A stretch of 64,000 nt of DNA from Gemmatimonadota bacterium (lineage in GTDB: Bacteria > Latescibacterota > UBA2968 > UBA8231). Shown here one piece after another: positions 36,032-44,402 of this stretch (within the stretch, counting starts at the first letter, position 1; each line of letters begins with the position of its first letter). The stretch spans positions 146,606 through 210,605 of the forward strand of contig VXML01000080.1 in assembly GCA_009841115.1 (NCBI GenBank), written 5' to 3'. Made by a program: the position numbers and the translations under genes. The notes under the pieces were generated by a model. It did no database searches, was not told the origin of the DNA, and saw nothing but the letters and a program-made list of their open reading frames with translations.

Positions 36032-36560
36032 TGCTCGGAGAGTCACGTTTTCTGGAGAACATCTCCCGCTCGTTCAGATTGCCCAATATTATAGCGACAT
36101 CGAAGCATCCGTAAGAAACTACTTTTCTTTTGAAAATCAACGATTAGGTGAGCGTTTCGTCGGCTATACACCACTGGAAATAGAACTCGAGATGACCTCC
36201 GTTCTTGCAGAGCATGCACGGAGTACATCTATGAGTATCTTGGCTGCTTTAGAAGCAACTTTCCGTATGGACTTTTTGCAGCGTTGTTATAAAAGACGAA
36301 GAGATCCTCTATCAAGATATTTTCGAGAATTGCATAAACAGAGAGGGCAATATGTGCCGCTAAAGGATATTTTCTCGCAGTGGCAATTGCATTCGAATGT
36401 TCCCCGATCCATCATTTCAGACTTAGACCGTGCCTTCAAGTATAGACATTGGCTTGCACATGGTCGGTACTGGACGCCAAAGATCGGTCGAGAGTATGAC
36501 TATGACGATATCTATGCGCTTGCTGAGTCGATATATAACTCATTTCCGTTTGAAGAGTGA
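36024..36560 (+). CDS. HEPN-domain protein, candidate RNase toxin
   Basis: This 178-residue, all-helical protein carries RHWLAH at residues 141-146, which is the R-x4-H active-site motif of HEPN ribonucleases, placed in a late helix as in the family (FKYRHWLAHGRYW). The conserved patch is followed by YDDIYALAESIYNSFP. HEPN proteins act as toxins or abortive-infection effectors that cut RNA. The ATG at 36024 overlaps the stop of the preceding gene; a TTG two codons earlier is possible. The three genes from 34404 share low GC and form a small defence-like islet. No nucleotidyltransferase (MNT) partner is seen, so any pairing differs from the classic HEPN/MNT system. Confidence 0.75.
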   Translation: MPSARRVTFSGEHLPLVQIAQYYSDIEASVRNYFSFENQRLGERFVGYTPLEIELEMTSVLAEHARSTSMSILAALEATFRMDFLQRCYKRRRDPLSRYFRELHKQRGQYVPLKDIFSQWQLHSNVPRSIISDLDRAFKYRHWLAHGRYWTPKIGREYDYDDIYALAESIYNSFPFEE

Positions 36561-36605
36561 CCGGCGGTGTCTATGAGGTCATTCATGTTCTGAGGAGGAC
36601 AAATC

Positions 36606-37757
36606 GTGAAAATCACCGATGTCGAAGTTATTCATTTTCGCACCAAAAACCGCGGCCGGAGTGCTGGCTCGCGCTGGGGCTATGGCGTGTGGATTGACGA
36701 CGAGGAAGTGGAAGGCACTAGTGCGATCACCAGAATCTCCACTGACGAGGGCGTTACAGGGCACATGCTGGGCGGCAACAAGGCGACTATGGAAGGTGCC
36801 ATCAAAAACCTCCTAGTCGGCGAGGATCCACTAAACCGCGAGAAGTTATGGCATTGGATGGATCAGATGTCCACGTTTGGCCACAGCCTCGCCGAACACG
36901 AACTCGGCGTTGTCGATTGTGCGCTGTGGGATCTGGCCGGGCAAAAAGCCGGCATGCCCGTGTATCAACTGTTGGGCGGCACCCGCGACAGGGTCGAAGC
37001 ATACGCTAGCACGTATCCGAACTTGGGCGGCCCCGAGGTGTATGAAGAACTGGCGCGAGAGTGCGTAGCGCGCGGTTATAAGGCCTTCAAGGTACACGCC
37101 AACATCTGCTGGAATCCGCACACGCGGGAGCCCGCGCCGCAACTGCCGGGATTCCCCAAGGAGGATGTGGAGATTTGTCGCGCTGTGCGCGAGGCCGTGG
37201 GCGACGACATCGTGCTGATGCTTGATCCGTTTGGCGTCTATACCCTAGAGGAATCGCTGTGGGTGGCGCGGGAATTGGAAGAATTGAACTACTACTGGTT
37301 GGAGCACCCGATGGTCGAGACACGGGTGGAGTCCTATCGCCGCCTGACGGAGCAGACCTCTATCGCCATCTGTTCCCCCGAACACGTCAAGGGCGGTCCT
37401 TTTACGCGGGCCGAGTGGCTGTTGCAGGGGGCCTGCGACATGTTGCGCATTGATGTGAATTACGGCGGCATCACCGGCTGCTGGAAGCTGATCAACTTGT
37501 GCCAACTCTACGGCGTGCAATGTGAAATACACGGGGTTGGTGCCCCGCACGTGCATTTGGCCGCGGCCGCTCCCGAAGCCACTTGCCGCTATTACGAACG
37601 CGGCCTCCTGCGGCCTGGGCGCGATTACGACGAGAGTCTACCGCATCTCGATCAGATTGCCGATCCCATGGACGACGAAGGGCGCGTACACGTGTCGCAG
37701 GAGCCGGGATTGGGGATAGCCTACAACTGGGATTATATCGATGACAACCGGATTTGA
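36606..37757 (+). CDS. Mandelate racemase/muconate lactonizing enzyme family protein (enolase superfamily)
   Basis: The 383-residue enzyme probably dehydrates or racemises an acid sugar. Metal ligands D207 (LMLDPFG), E233 (WLEHP) and E259 (CSPEH) are in place. The second-strand acid/base pair reads K162-V-H164, a KxH rather than the KxK of mandelate racemase, and H309 (EIHGVGAPH) lies at the position of the opposite base. The capping domain is typical (WDLAGQKAGMPVYQLLGG). A GGAGGA precedes the GTG start. It lies 16 bases before a secreted PKD protein. The substrate cannot be fixed; KxH with a distal His is compatible with several acid-sugar dehydratases. GC content returns to the genome norm here. 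Confidence 0.88.
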   Translation: MKITDVEVIHFRTKNRGRSAGSRWGYGVWIDDEEVEGTSAITRISTDEGVTGHMLGGNKATMEGAIKNLLVGEDPLNREKLWHWMDQMSTFGHSLAEHELGVVDCALWDLAGQKAGMPVYQLLGGTRDRVEAYASTYPNLGGPEVYEELARECVARGYKAFKVHANICWNPHTREPAPQLPGFPKEDVEICRAVREAVGDDIVLMLDPFGVYTLEESLWVARELEELNYYWLEHPMVETRVESYRRLTEQTSIAICSPEHVKGGPFTRAEWLLQGACDMLRIDVNYGGITGCWKLINLCQLYGVQCEIHGVGAPHVHLAAAAPEATCRYYERGLLRPGRDYDESLPHLDQIADPMDDEGRVHVSQEPGLGIAYNWDYIDDNRI

Positions 37758-37773
37758 TCGGAGGAATCGACAG

Positions 37774-38868
37774 ATGCAAAAGTGCAGTGCGATCCTAACC
37801 GTTGGCGTGCTGTGGGCATTGTCCGCCGCCGCACTGGAACGGCCGGATACCACCTTTAAAATTTTTCAGTTCCCCGCCGATCAGATCCCCCGCATCGATG
37901 GGGATGTATCCGACTGGGGCATGGTTCCTGCTGACTACGCCATCGGCATCGATCAGTTGAAAGACACCGTACACGACAGCCCGATTGATACCACCGATCT
38001 AGACGTCACCGTGCGCGTCGGCTGGGTCAAGGGGCTAAACCGACTCTACTTTCTCTACGAAGCCTACGACGACTACTGGGATTTCAGCCACCGCGATCTG
38101 CACAACGACATTTTGGAGATCGTCGTCGATGGCGACTTGTCCGGCGGTCCTTTGATCCCCCAACTGCGCGACGACAAGGAGACCAACGGGCTGGAGGGCC
38201 TCGACGGCCACTTCAAATTCCACGGCGTCCACGCCCAGAACTACCACGTCCTGACCCCGGCCGACGGCAAGCCTTGGACTATGGTCTGGGGTGCCAATCA
38301 GTGGATTTACGAGCTGCCTTGGGCCAATGCAGCGGCGCACTACGATTTTGCGCCGGGCGATAGCGGACACTACACGCTCGAATTTTGGATCACCCCTTTC
38401 GACTACGCCTCGGCCGACGGGCCGGAGCGCGCCGTAGAGTCGAAGCTCGAAGAGGACGCCTTGATTGGCCTGAGTTGGTGCATTCTCGACTACGATGATG
38501 CGGAGGTTAAACAGCAGGAGTTTGAGGGCTTTTGGAACCTATCTCACAAGACGACCATGTACGGCAACGCCTCCGACCTAGTCGGCTTCCGGCTGATGCC
38601 GCTGGAAAAAGCCTTGCGCGACCCGGTCGAGGCGCAATGGGAATTTACCGTCCTCGATATGGAACGCCGCTTGGTTGCTTTTAAGGATTTGTCCTATGGG
38701 GATATCCACTCATGGCGTTGGGATTTCGGCGACGGCAACACCTCGACCGAGCAACACCCCATCCACCAGTACGCAGAGCCTGGGACGACCTATACAGTCA
38801 CTCTCTACGTCGAAGGCCCCGAGGGGAAGGCGCGGATGTCGAAGGTGTGGGACGTGATCGTCCGCTAA
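37774..38868 (+). CDS. Secreted protein with CBM9-like N-terminal domain and C-terminal PKD domain
   Basis: ATG at 37774 is chosen because GGAGGA precedes it and a signal peptide follows (CSAILTVGVLWALSAAALE); the frame also opens at 37741. The 364-residue protein has IPRIDGDVSDWGMVPADY at its start, the same entry motif as the 18877 protein, then LYFLYEAYDDYWDF and an acidic loop. The last ~60 residues form a PKD repeat (WRWDFGDGNTSTEQHPIHQY, TYTVTLYV). PKD and CBM9-like domains are common on surface glycan-binding proteins. It follows the enolase-superfamily enzyme closely and precedes a glycosyltransferase, so the four genes may form one unit. Confidence 0.75.
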   Translation: MQKCSAILTVGVLWALSAAALERPDTTFKIFQFPADQIPRIDGDVSDWGMVPADYAIGIDQLKDTVHDSPIDTTDLDVTVRVGWVKGLNRLYFLYEAYDDYWDFSHRDLHNDILEIVVDGDLSGGPLIPQLRDDKETNGLEGLDGHFKFHGVHAQNYHVLTPADGKPWTMVWGANQWIYELPWANAAAHYDFAPGDSGHYTLEFWITPFDYASADGPERAVESKLEEDALIGLSWCILDYDDAEVKQQEFEGFWNLSHKTTMYGNASDLVGFRLMPLEKALRDPVEAQWEFTVLDMERRLVAFKDLSYGDIHSWRWDFGDGNTSTEQHPIHQYAEPGTTYTVTLYVEGPEGKARMSKVWDVIVR

Positions 38869-38889
38869 AACGGTCGAACTGAGAGTCCT

Positions 38890-40596
38890 ATGAGGCGACT
38901 CTGGCATTGGGGAGGGATCGTCTTTGTACTGGCGCTGAGTCTGCGTTTGGTGCATGCGTTCCAGATGTCGGCGAGTCCTCTTTTTACCATGCCGGCGGTG
39001 GACGCGGCTACGTATTCCGAACAGGCGGTCAGCCTAGCCGAGGGCAACTGGTTGGGACGCGGCCAAGGCCCGTTCTGGCAACCTCCGCTCTATCCTTATT
39101 TCTTGGGCTTAATCAAGCTCGCATTTCCAGAATCCTTTTACTACGTATCCCGCTTTGTGCAGGCTCTAATTGGCAGCCTTACCTGTGTGTTGCTGTACTT
39201 GGTTGGGCGACGGCTTTTTGGGTCAGGCGTCGGTTTTATCGGCGCCCTTATTGCGGCAGTGTACGGGCCGCTGATCTATTTTGACGCTCGGCTTTTGCCG
39301 GCTGGTCTTGCTACTCTTCTCACTCTTGTAAGTCTCTTGCTGTTGATGCGTGCGGTCGAGCGGCCGACGAAACCCATTTTTATAGCCTCGGGTTTTGCGC
39401 TGGGGCTGGCGTCGCTTACTGCGGCGGTTCTCGCGGCCTTGATCCCAGGTGTGGCTATCTGGCTGTTCTATTGGTTGCGGAAAAAGGCCGCGTTGGCAGT
39501 CGTTGCTTTTCTTTTAGGGGCGGTGCTGGCGATTGCGCCGGTAACGCTGAGAAATTACACCATCGGTGGGGACTTCGTGCCGATCTCCTATAATGGGGGG
39601 GTGAATTTCTACATAGGGAACAATGCAAATTCCGAACAGACGCTTGCTTTGCGTCCGGGATGGGAATGGGAGGAATTGGTTGCTCTGCCGCTGCGGGAAG
39701 GGATTACGCGCCCTTCGTCCAAGTCCTTGTTCTTTTACAGGCAGGCTCTTGAGTACATACAGGATGCGCCTCTCGATTACATGGGATTGCTGGCGGCAAA
39801 AACCGCCCAATTTTGGCGCGGTGATGAAATAGAGCGCAACCAGGAAATGTACTATTGGCGCAAGTATTCGAGTGTTCTCGCGGGTGCCTTGTGGAAATGG
39901 GGGGTGGCTTTTCCCTTTGGCTTGGTAAGCCCCCTCGCGCTGCTGGGTCTGATAGTGTACATCCGGCGGCAAGGCTTTGCTCTGCCAGTGCTTTTTGTTC
40001 TCGGCTATAGCTTCGCGGTTATTTCCTTTTTTGTCGCGGCGCGCTATCGTCTGCCGATTGTGCCGCTGCTGGTTTTGTTCGCCGCGTACGGGGGGAGTTG
40101 GCTGTATGCGAGATGGCGGCAACGCCCCTTGCGTCAAGCGCTTTTGCCGACGGCTGTTCTCGCTCTCTTGATGCTGTTGGTGAATTGGGATCTGCCGCCG
40201 ATGGATGGGCGGGGTAAGGCCGCCACGCACAACGACTTGGGCAATGCCTACTTGCAACAAGGACGCTACGATTTGGCGCTGCTGAAATACGAACAGGCCA
40301 CGCGGCTCGATTCGACGTATTGGCAGGCTTGGTTCAATCTCGGTTCGCTGCGGGCGCTGCGCGGAGATTTACGCGGTGCGCTGCCCATCCTCCTGAGCGT
40401 GTTGGAGCACGAGCGGGAACGCGCTGATGTGTGGAGCAATGTGGCCGGCGTCTATGTGGGGTTGGGGCAATATCAGCAGGCGGCCGAGGTTCTTGAACAG
40501 GCTGTGGTGGCAGCACCGCGCGGCGACCTATATGAAGCGTTGGAGAATGTGTACGCAATGATGGGGAAGCCGAGGCGTGATGAAGGCGAAGAATAG
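38890..40596 (+). CDS. GT-C type glycosyltransferase (PMT_2/RgtA-like) with C-terminal TPR domain
   Basis: The 568-residue membrane enzyme probably transfers a sugar from a polyprenyl-phosphate donor on the outer face of the inner membrane. The first periplasmic loop carries the family stretch AVDAATYSEQAVSLAEGNW and PFWQPPLYPYFLG, with an Asp in the expected catalytic position. About ten hydrophobic segments follow up to residue 435. The last ~120 residues are TPR repeats (LGNAYLQQGRYDLALLKYEQ, LGSLRALRGDLRGALP, VYVGLGQYQQAAEVLEQA). It is separated by 21 bases from the PKD protein and overlaps the SGNH gene by 17 bases. The acceptor may be lipid, glycan or protein. Confidence 0.8.
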   Translation: MRRLWHWGGIVFVLALSLRLVHAFQMSASPLFTMPAVDAATYSEQAVSLAEGNWLGRGQGPFWQPPLYPYFLGLIKLAFPESFYYVSRFVQALIGSLTCVLLYLVGRRLFGSGVGFIGALIAAVYGPLIYFDARLLPAGLATLLTLVSLLLLMRAVERPTKPIFIASGFALGLASLTAAVLAALIPGVAIWLFYWLRKKAALAVVAFLLGAVLAIAPVTLRNYTIGGDFVPISYNGGVNFYIGNNANSEQTLALRPGWEWEELVALPLREGITRPSSKSLFFYRQALEYIQDAPLDYMGLLAAKTAQFWRGDEIERNQEMYYWRKYSSVLAGALWKWGVAFPFGLVSPLALLGLIVYIRRQGFALPVLFVLGYSFAVISFFVAARYRLPIVPLLVLFAAYGGSWLYARWRQRPLRQALLPTAVLALLMLLVNWDLPPMDGRGKAATHNDLGNAYLQQGRYDLALLKYEQATRLDSTYWQAWFNLGSLRALRGDLRGALPILLSVLEHERERADVWSNVAGVYVGLGQYQQAAEVLEQAVVAAPRGDLYEALENVYAMMGKPRRDEGEE

Positions 40597-42571
40597 ACCT
40601 TGGTTTTTGCGTTTGGCGACTGTAGCGGTCGGCGCGGCTTTGGTGGTGGTGGCCGAGGGCTTGCTGCGGCTCGTGCCGGGGTTGGGGCCGTCACCGTTGG
40701 TCGTGACTTTGGCCGAGGACGAGGTGACCGGTGAATCGCTGCACGCGACGAGTCGGTTTTATGCGCAGCGATTTTTCGCGCAATACAAGGGTCGGCTGGC
40801 CGCAGCGGGTCAGATGGGCGAGCACTTTTTTGTAGAACCTGCGCCAGCCAACCGCTACCGCGTCGTTTTTGTCGGTGCTTCTACTGTGCAAGGTTTTCCC
40901 CATCCGCGACGCTTGGCTGCGGCGTCCTTTTTACAGGCGATGCTGGCGGATGCTTGGCCGGAGCGGGAGGTGGAGGTCGTCAATTTGGGCATTACGTCTA
41001 TTGCCAGCTTTGCGGTGGCGCAAGTAGTAGAAGATGCGTTGGCGCTGTCGCCGGATATGGTCGTCGTCTATACCGGGCACAATGAATTCTACGGGTTGTA
41101 CGGGGCCGGGCGGTATCAGCGACTGAAGTACTTTTTGCGGCAACTGCATTTGACGCATCTGGTGGATGGGTTGATAGGGGGCATTGGGACTAGGGACGAG
41201 CCGACGGATTTGATAAAGATGGCGGCTGCGCGCGGCGAGGTGCCGTTGCATGGTCCCGGTCGAGCGACGGCGGAGCAAAATTTGCGCGATAACTTGCGGC
41301 GCGTGAGTCAGCTCTGCGAGCGAGCGCAGGTGCCCTTAGTGCTGTGTACTATCGTGGCGAATGACGCGGGATTTGCACCGGTGGGATCGACGGAGGGGGA
41401 TGAGGCGTGGAAGGCGCGGGTGGAGCAAGCGGCGCAGGTATTGACGCGGGGTTACGTTGCGCCGGAGGATGCTGAGGATGCGCTACAGCAATTGGAGCAA
41501 GCGGCGGCCCTTTCGAGCGAACACGCTTGGTTGTGGTATTTGCAAGGCCGAGCGTTGGAGCGATTGGGGCGGGATGCCGAAGCGCAGCGGGCCTTTCGCA
41601 AGGCGCGAGATTTGGACATCATGCCGTGGCGCGCCCCCACAGCGCACAATGCGGTGATTCGCTCACTTGCCAAAGAACATGGGGCTATGTTGGCGGATGT
41701 GGAGGCTGCGTTTGCAGATGCTGCGCCCGCGCAGGGCGTAGGTTGGGAGTGGATGGTGGATCACGTTCACTTCTCTGTTGCTGGGCAGGGTTTATTGGCG
41801 CGGACTGTTCTCCACAGTGTCGCCGGATTGCAGGACATTGACTTGGGATTTCTGCGGAGCGCGGAGGCGTATCGGCGCGATTTGGGCGACCTGCCGGTGG
41901 AGCGCGTGGTGGCGTACAACAAAATGGGGGCGATGCTCGCGCAAGCGCCCTTGGGCCAATACAATGGGCACAATGCGCGCTATCTCAAGCAACTGGCGGC
42001 CATGGAAGGGCAGCGGTTGTCGTTGGGGGAACGGCGCGGCATTGAGCAGTGGATGCAGCAGAGACGGCAGGGGCCGTTGGTGTTAGCGGTGGCGGATCAG
42101 CTTTTTACTGAGCGGGATTTTGCGCGGGCGCAGGTTCACTACGCGGCTGCGCGGCGCGAGGTGCCGTTTACGCGGCGCGGGTTGTGGGCGGCGGTGCAGT
42201 GGGGGTGGTGCATCAAGATGCAGGGGATGGCGCTTACCGATGAGCAGCGGGACGAGGTGCGAGCCGCACTCAAACAGGCGGGGTTTCTCGCGCACGATCC
42301 GGCTGTGGGCGCGTCCTTTATCGATTTTGTCAAGGGACAGCTCTATCATCTGCTTGAAGAACGCGATCCGGCCTTGTTGCATTTGGAGCGCGCTTTTTTA
42401 GCCGAGGATTTTCGCCGTCGCTATGCGTTGAGTTTGTTTCAGGCGTTGGCGTTTGAATTGGTTTGGGCTGGGCGGGTGGAGGATGCGCGGGAATACGCTC
42501 GTTTGGTGGGAAGGGAGGTTGGACAAGAGGCGCATTTTTTGCGGATCGTGGAGGACCAACTGAGGCCGTAG
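40580..42571 (+). CDS. Membrane-anchored SGNH/GDSL-like hydrolase or acyltransferase with TPR segments
   Basis: The 663-residue protein starts with one membrane anchor (FLRLATVAVGAALVVVAEGL). SGNH blocks are visible: VVFVGASTVQGF (block I, Ser in a GAS context), VVNLGITS (block II Gly), VYTGHNEFYG (block III Asn) and VDHVHFSVAG (block V Asp and His). TPR-like helices are inserted before block V (ALQQLEQAAALSSEHAWLWY, ALERLGRDAEAQRAFRKA), with more near the C-terminus. It overlaps the glycosyltransferase end by 17 bases. SGNH proteins of this kind often acylate or deacylate cell-surface glycans, which fits the neighbour. A GTG three bases upstream is an alternative start. Confidence 0.78.
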   Translation: MKAKNRPWFLRLATVAVGAALVVVAEGLLRLVPGLGPSPLVVTLAEDEVTGESLHATSRFYAQRFFAQYKGRLAAAGQMGEHFFVEPAPANRYRVVFVGASTVQGFPHPRRLAAASFLQAMLADAWPEREVEVVNLGITSIASFAVAQVVEDALALSPDMVVVYTGHNEFYGLYGAGRYQRLKYFLRQLHLTHLVDGLIGGIGTRDEPTDLIKMAAARGEVPLHGPGRATAEQNLRDNLRRVSQLCERAQVPLVLCTIVANDAGFAPVGSTEGDEAWKARVEQAAQVLTRGYVAPEDAEDALQQLEQAAALSSEHAWLWYLQGRALERLGRDAEAQRAFRKARDLDIMPWRAPTAHNAVIRSLAKEHGAMLADVEAAFADAAPAQGVGWEWMVDHVHFSVAGQGLLARTVLHSVAGLQDIDLGFLRSAEAYRRDLGDLPVERVVAYNKMGAMLAQAPLGQYNGHNARYLKQLAAMEGQRLSLGERRGIEQWMQQRRQGPLVLAVADQLFTERDFARAQVHYAAARREVPFTRRGLWAAVQWGWCIKMQGMALTDEQRDEVRAALKQAGFLAHDPAVGASFIDFVKGQLYHLLEERDPALLHLERAFLAEDFRRRYALSLFQALAFELVWAGRVEDAREYARLVGREVGQEAHFLRIVEDQLRP

Positions 42572-42608
42572 GGTTTCCTTTCCCCTCGACAGTTGGTCTC
42601 CGCTGGGT

Positions 42609-43454
42609 TCATTTTGACAGTCTCTCGCGCATTAGGTCGCAGTAGTCCAAAGATGTATCAATACCTATGCTGTCTCGGTCGAGTTCCCTAGCGGCGGCTA
42701 GCGTAGTGCCCGAACCGGCGAAAGGATCGAGAACCATATCACCTGGATCGGTGAATAGGCGAATGAACCAGTTGGGTAGAGATAGTGGGAATGCGGCTGG
42801 ATGGCCCCTGTAGCCGCACTCTGTAGATAGATGCAGGACATTTGTCGGGTACGCCATGTCGCGCCCAATCCAGTTTTCGACCTTCTTGCCAAAGCCGTTG
42901 TCGTTCTTGGATTCGTCCCTAGTATAATCGGTTTTCGACAGATTCCGCAGCCGCGCCGTCTTCCAATCTCCCATCGGCACCATTACGGATTCTTGGCGCA
43001 TCTTGAACTTCTTGTTGATCGTGAAGTGCAGCAAACGCTCCCACGAATCCCTGAACCGATTGGGCCATTTACCTGGATAGCAATTCTTCTTGTGCCAGCA
43101 GTATTCCTCAACCCATAACCAGCCCTGTTTCTTCAGAGCCAATATAAGTTCTAGGACATAAGTATGCCTTTGGCCACCAACCGCCTTTTCCTTGATGTTC
43201 AGAACAAATGAACCGTCCGGCTTGAGGCTCTTCTTCAGCGTCTCCGCCCTCGGCAAGAACCACTCTACATAATCATCTGGATGGATGCCGCCGTAGTTGT
43301 TCTTCCTTTGATCGGCATAGGGCGGCGAAGTGAAGATCAGATTGACCGATTCAGCCTTGACTCTGCCGGACTGGATTACTTCTAGGCAGTCACCGTGCAG
43401 TATCTGGGGCCCCTTGACTGATGTTACTGATTTAACGGCTGTTAGAGTGCTCAT
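42609..43454 (-). CDS. Site-specific DNA methyltransferase, N6_N4 beta-class
   Basis: The 281-residue enzyme carries SPPY at residues 43-46 (catalytic motif IV) and DPFAGSGTT from residue 243 (AdoMet motif I), the order of the beta class of amino-methyltransferases. DSWERLLHFTINKKFKMRQE and HPAAFPLSLPNWFIRLFTDP are typical of the family. ATG at 43454 is preferred over a start nine codons earlier. It adds methyl groups to adenine N6 or cytosine N4; SPPY is seen in both. No restriction gene is adjacent: upstream is a pseudogene fragment, downstream the SGNH gene. It is probably orphan or a remnant of a system. Confidence 0.88.
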   Translation of the reverse strand: MSTLTAVKSVTSVKGPQILHGDCLEVIQSGRVKAESVNLIFTSPPYADQRKNNYGGIHPDDYVEWFLPRAETLKKSLKPDGSFVLNIKEKAVGGQRHTYVLELILALKKQGWLWVEEYCWHKKNCYPGKWPNRFRDSWERLLHFTINKKFKMRQESVMVPMGDWKTARLRNLSKTDYTRDESKNDNGFGKKVENWIGRDMAYPTNVLHLSTECGYRGHPAAFPLSLPNWFIRLFTDPGDMVLDPFAGSGTTLAAARELDRDSIGIDTSLDYCDLMRERLSK

Positions 43455-43588
43455 GATACCATCTCCCGATGTCTGAACCAAGTATACATATGTATAGGTA
43501 TCTCTTCAAGCCAAGGGATGAGATTGATTTTTTAGGTCGCTGGCAGAACCGGCCCTAATGGACCGAATGGACCGCTACGAGAACTCGG

Positions 43589-43972
43589 CTAGCTCTCCGC
43601 GCGCAGCGTGTATGAATACAGCTTGTCCTCTGGCGAGAAGCTGAACTGGAGTGCGACCATTTTACCGCTCAACGATCGCACGTCGCCCGAACCGTGCCAA
43701 CGCACGGACGCATCTAGGGCGTCTTCAGCAATAGGTTCACAATCCTCCACGCCAAAGCCCGCGAACGCCTGTCCAGTTTCATCCTGAAGTTGCACCTTTA
43801 AGCCGCCCGTCGGCGATTGCACGTTGACCCGCACCTCAGCCGCATTCCAGTGATGCGGTCGAGTGACGAGCGTTCCCTCCATAAAGCCGATCGTTTCAAC
43901 CGAGACAAATCCATCGAGCCGCAAAGTCGCCAAGCCAAAGCTCGGCAGGCTGGAAATGCCGTGGCGGTTCCT
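43589..43972 (-). pseudogene. Fragment: C-terminal domain of a larger protein, copy 1
   Basis: The frame reads HGISSLPSFGLATLRLDGFV, then EGTLVTRP, LKVQLQDETGQAFAGFGV, EDCEPIAEDALD, and ends at LYSYTLRAES. This is the beta-sandwich tail found at the end of large hypothetical or glycosidase-like proteins of planctomycete- and Latescibacterota-like genomes. Only about 125 codons remain. The frame meets a stop inside the HigBA operator palindrome, so the 5' part of the gene has been replaced by the toxin-antitoxin segment. A second fragment of the same tail lies at 45695. A TTG at 43933 would allow 114 residues, but a free-standing function is unlikely. Confidence 0.65.
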
Positions 43973-43974
43973 CT

Positions 43975-44008
43975 TGACGTTGGACGTCCAACGTCATACC
44001 TTATATAT
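43975..44008 (+). promoter_or_regulatory. HigBA promoter with overlapping perfect palindrome
   Basis: A perfect 22-base palindrome (half-site TGACGTTGGAC, 43975-43996) overlaps a -35-like TTGGAC at 43980. TATATA follows 17 bases later at 44003. HigA proteins bind such palindromes to repress their own operon, so this is the likely HigA operator. Confidence 0.7.
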
Positions 44009-44020
44009 ACTCTCTCCAGG

Positions 44021-44051
44021 CCCTAATCCTAACTCTAACCCTGACCCTAAC
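44021..44051. repeat. Degenerate CCTAAC-type hexamer array in the higBA leader
   Basis: Five imperfect hexamers (CCTAAT, CCTAAC, TCTAAC, CCTGAC, CCTAAC) lie in the transcribed leader between promoter and higB. They recall telomere-like repeats but are too short and degenerate for that role. Function unknown. Confidence 0.6.
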
Positions 44052-44104
44052 GGAAGGAAGTTACGTGAAGAGAATTTTGTACCACAAAAAAAGTGGAGAG
44101 AGCG

Positions 44105-44392
44105 ATGATATTAGATTACAAGGACAAGAGGACCGAGCGGTTCGCTAGCGGGGAATTTGTCAAGGCATTTCAGGGTTTTGAAAAGCAGGCCGAGAAACGA
44201 CTTGCAATCCTGAATGCGGCACCGTCGCTGGCGACTTTGAGAAATTTGCGAAGCAACCGCTTTGAGGCTCTTAAGGGCGCAAGAGCGGGGCAATACTCCA
44301 TTCGGATCAACCAGCAATGGCGCATCTGCTTCGTTTGGCCTAGTGGCTCCCCGGGACCGAGGGGGGTAGAGATCGTGGATTACCACAAATAG
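44105..44392 (+). CDS. higB: HigB-type toxin (RelE/ParE superfamily)
   Basis: The 95-residue protein is a ribosome-dependent mRNA interferase of the HigB (plasmid killer) type. The fold is seen in DYKDKRTERFASGEFVKAF, LNAAPSLATLRNLRSNRFEA, LKGARAGQYSIRINQQWRIC and the end VEIVDYHK, the usual family sequence. Loss of the last conserved His/Lys region would be expected in a dead copy, and it is intact. The ATG at 44105 has GGAGAG ahead of it; a GTG four codons earlier is possible. The order is toxin first, then antitoxin ten bases later, as in higBA operons. Confidence 0.92.
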   Translation: MILDYKDKRTERFASGEFVKAFQGFEKQAEKRLAILNAAPSLATLRNLRSNRFEALKGARAGQYSIRINQQWRICFVWPSGSPGPRGVEIVDYHK

Positions 44393-44402
44393 GAGTTTGG
44401 AG

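Noticed and set aside
44021..44051. Telomere or chromosome-end repeat
   Set aside because: Only five imperfect hexamers, inside a transcribed leader, with genes on both sides.
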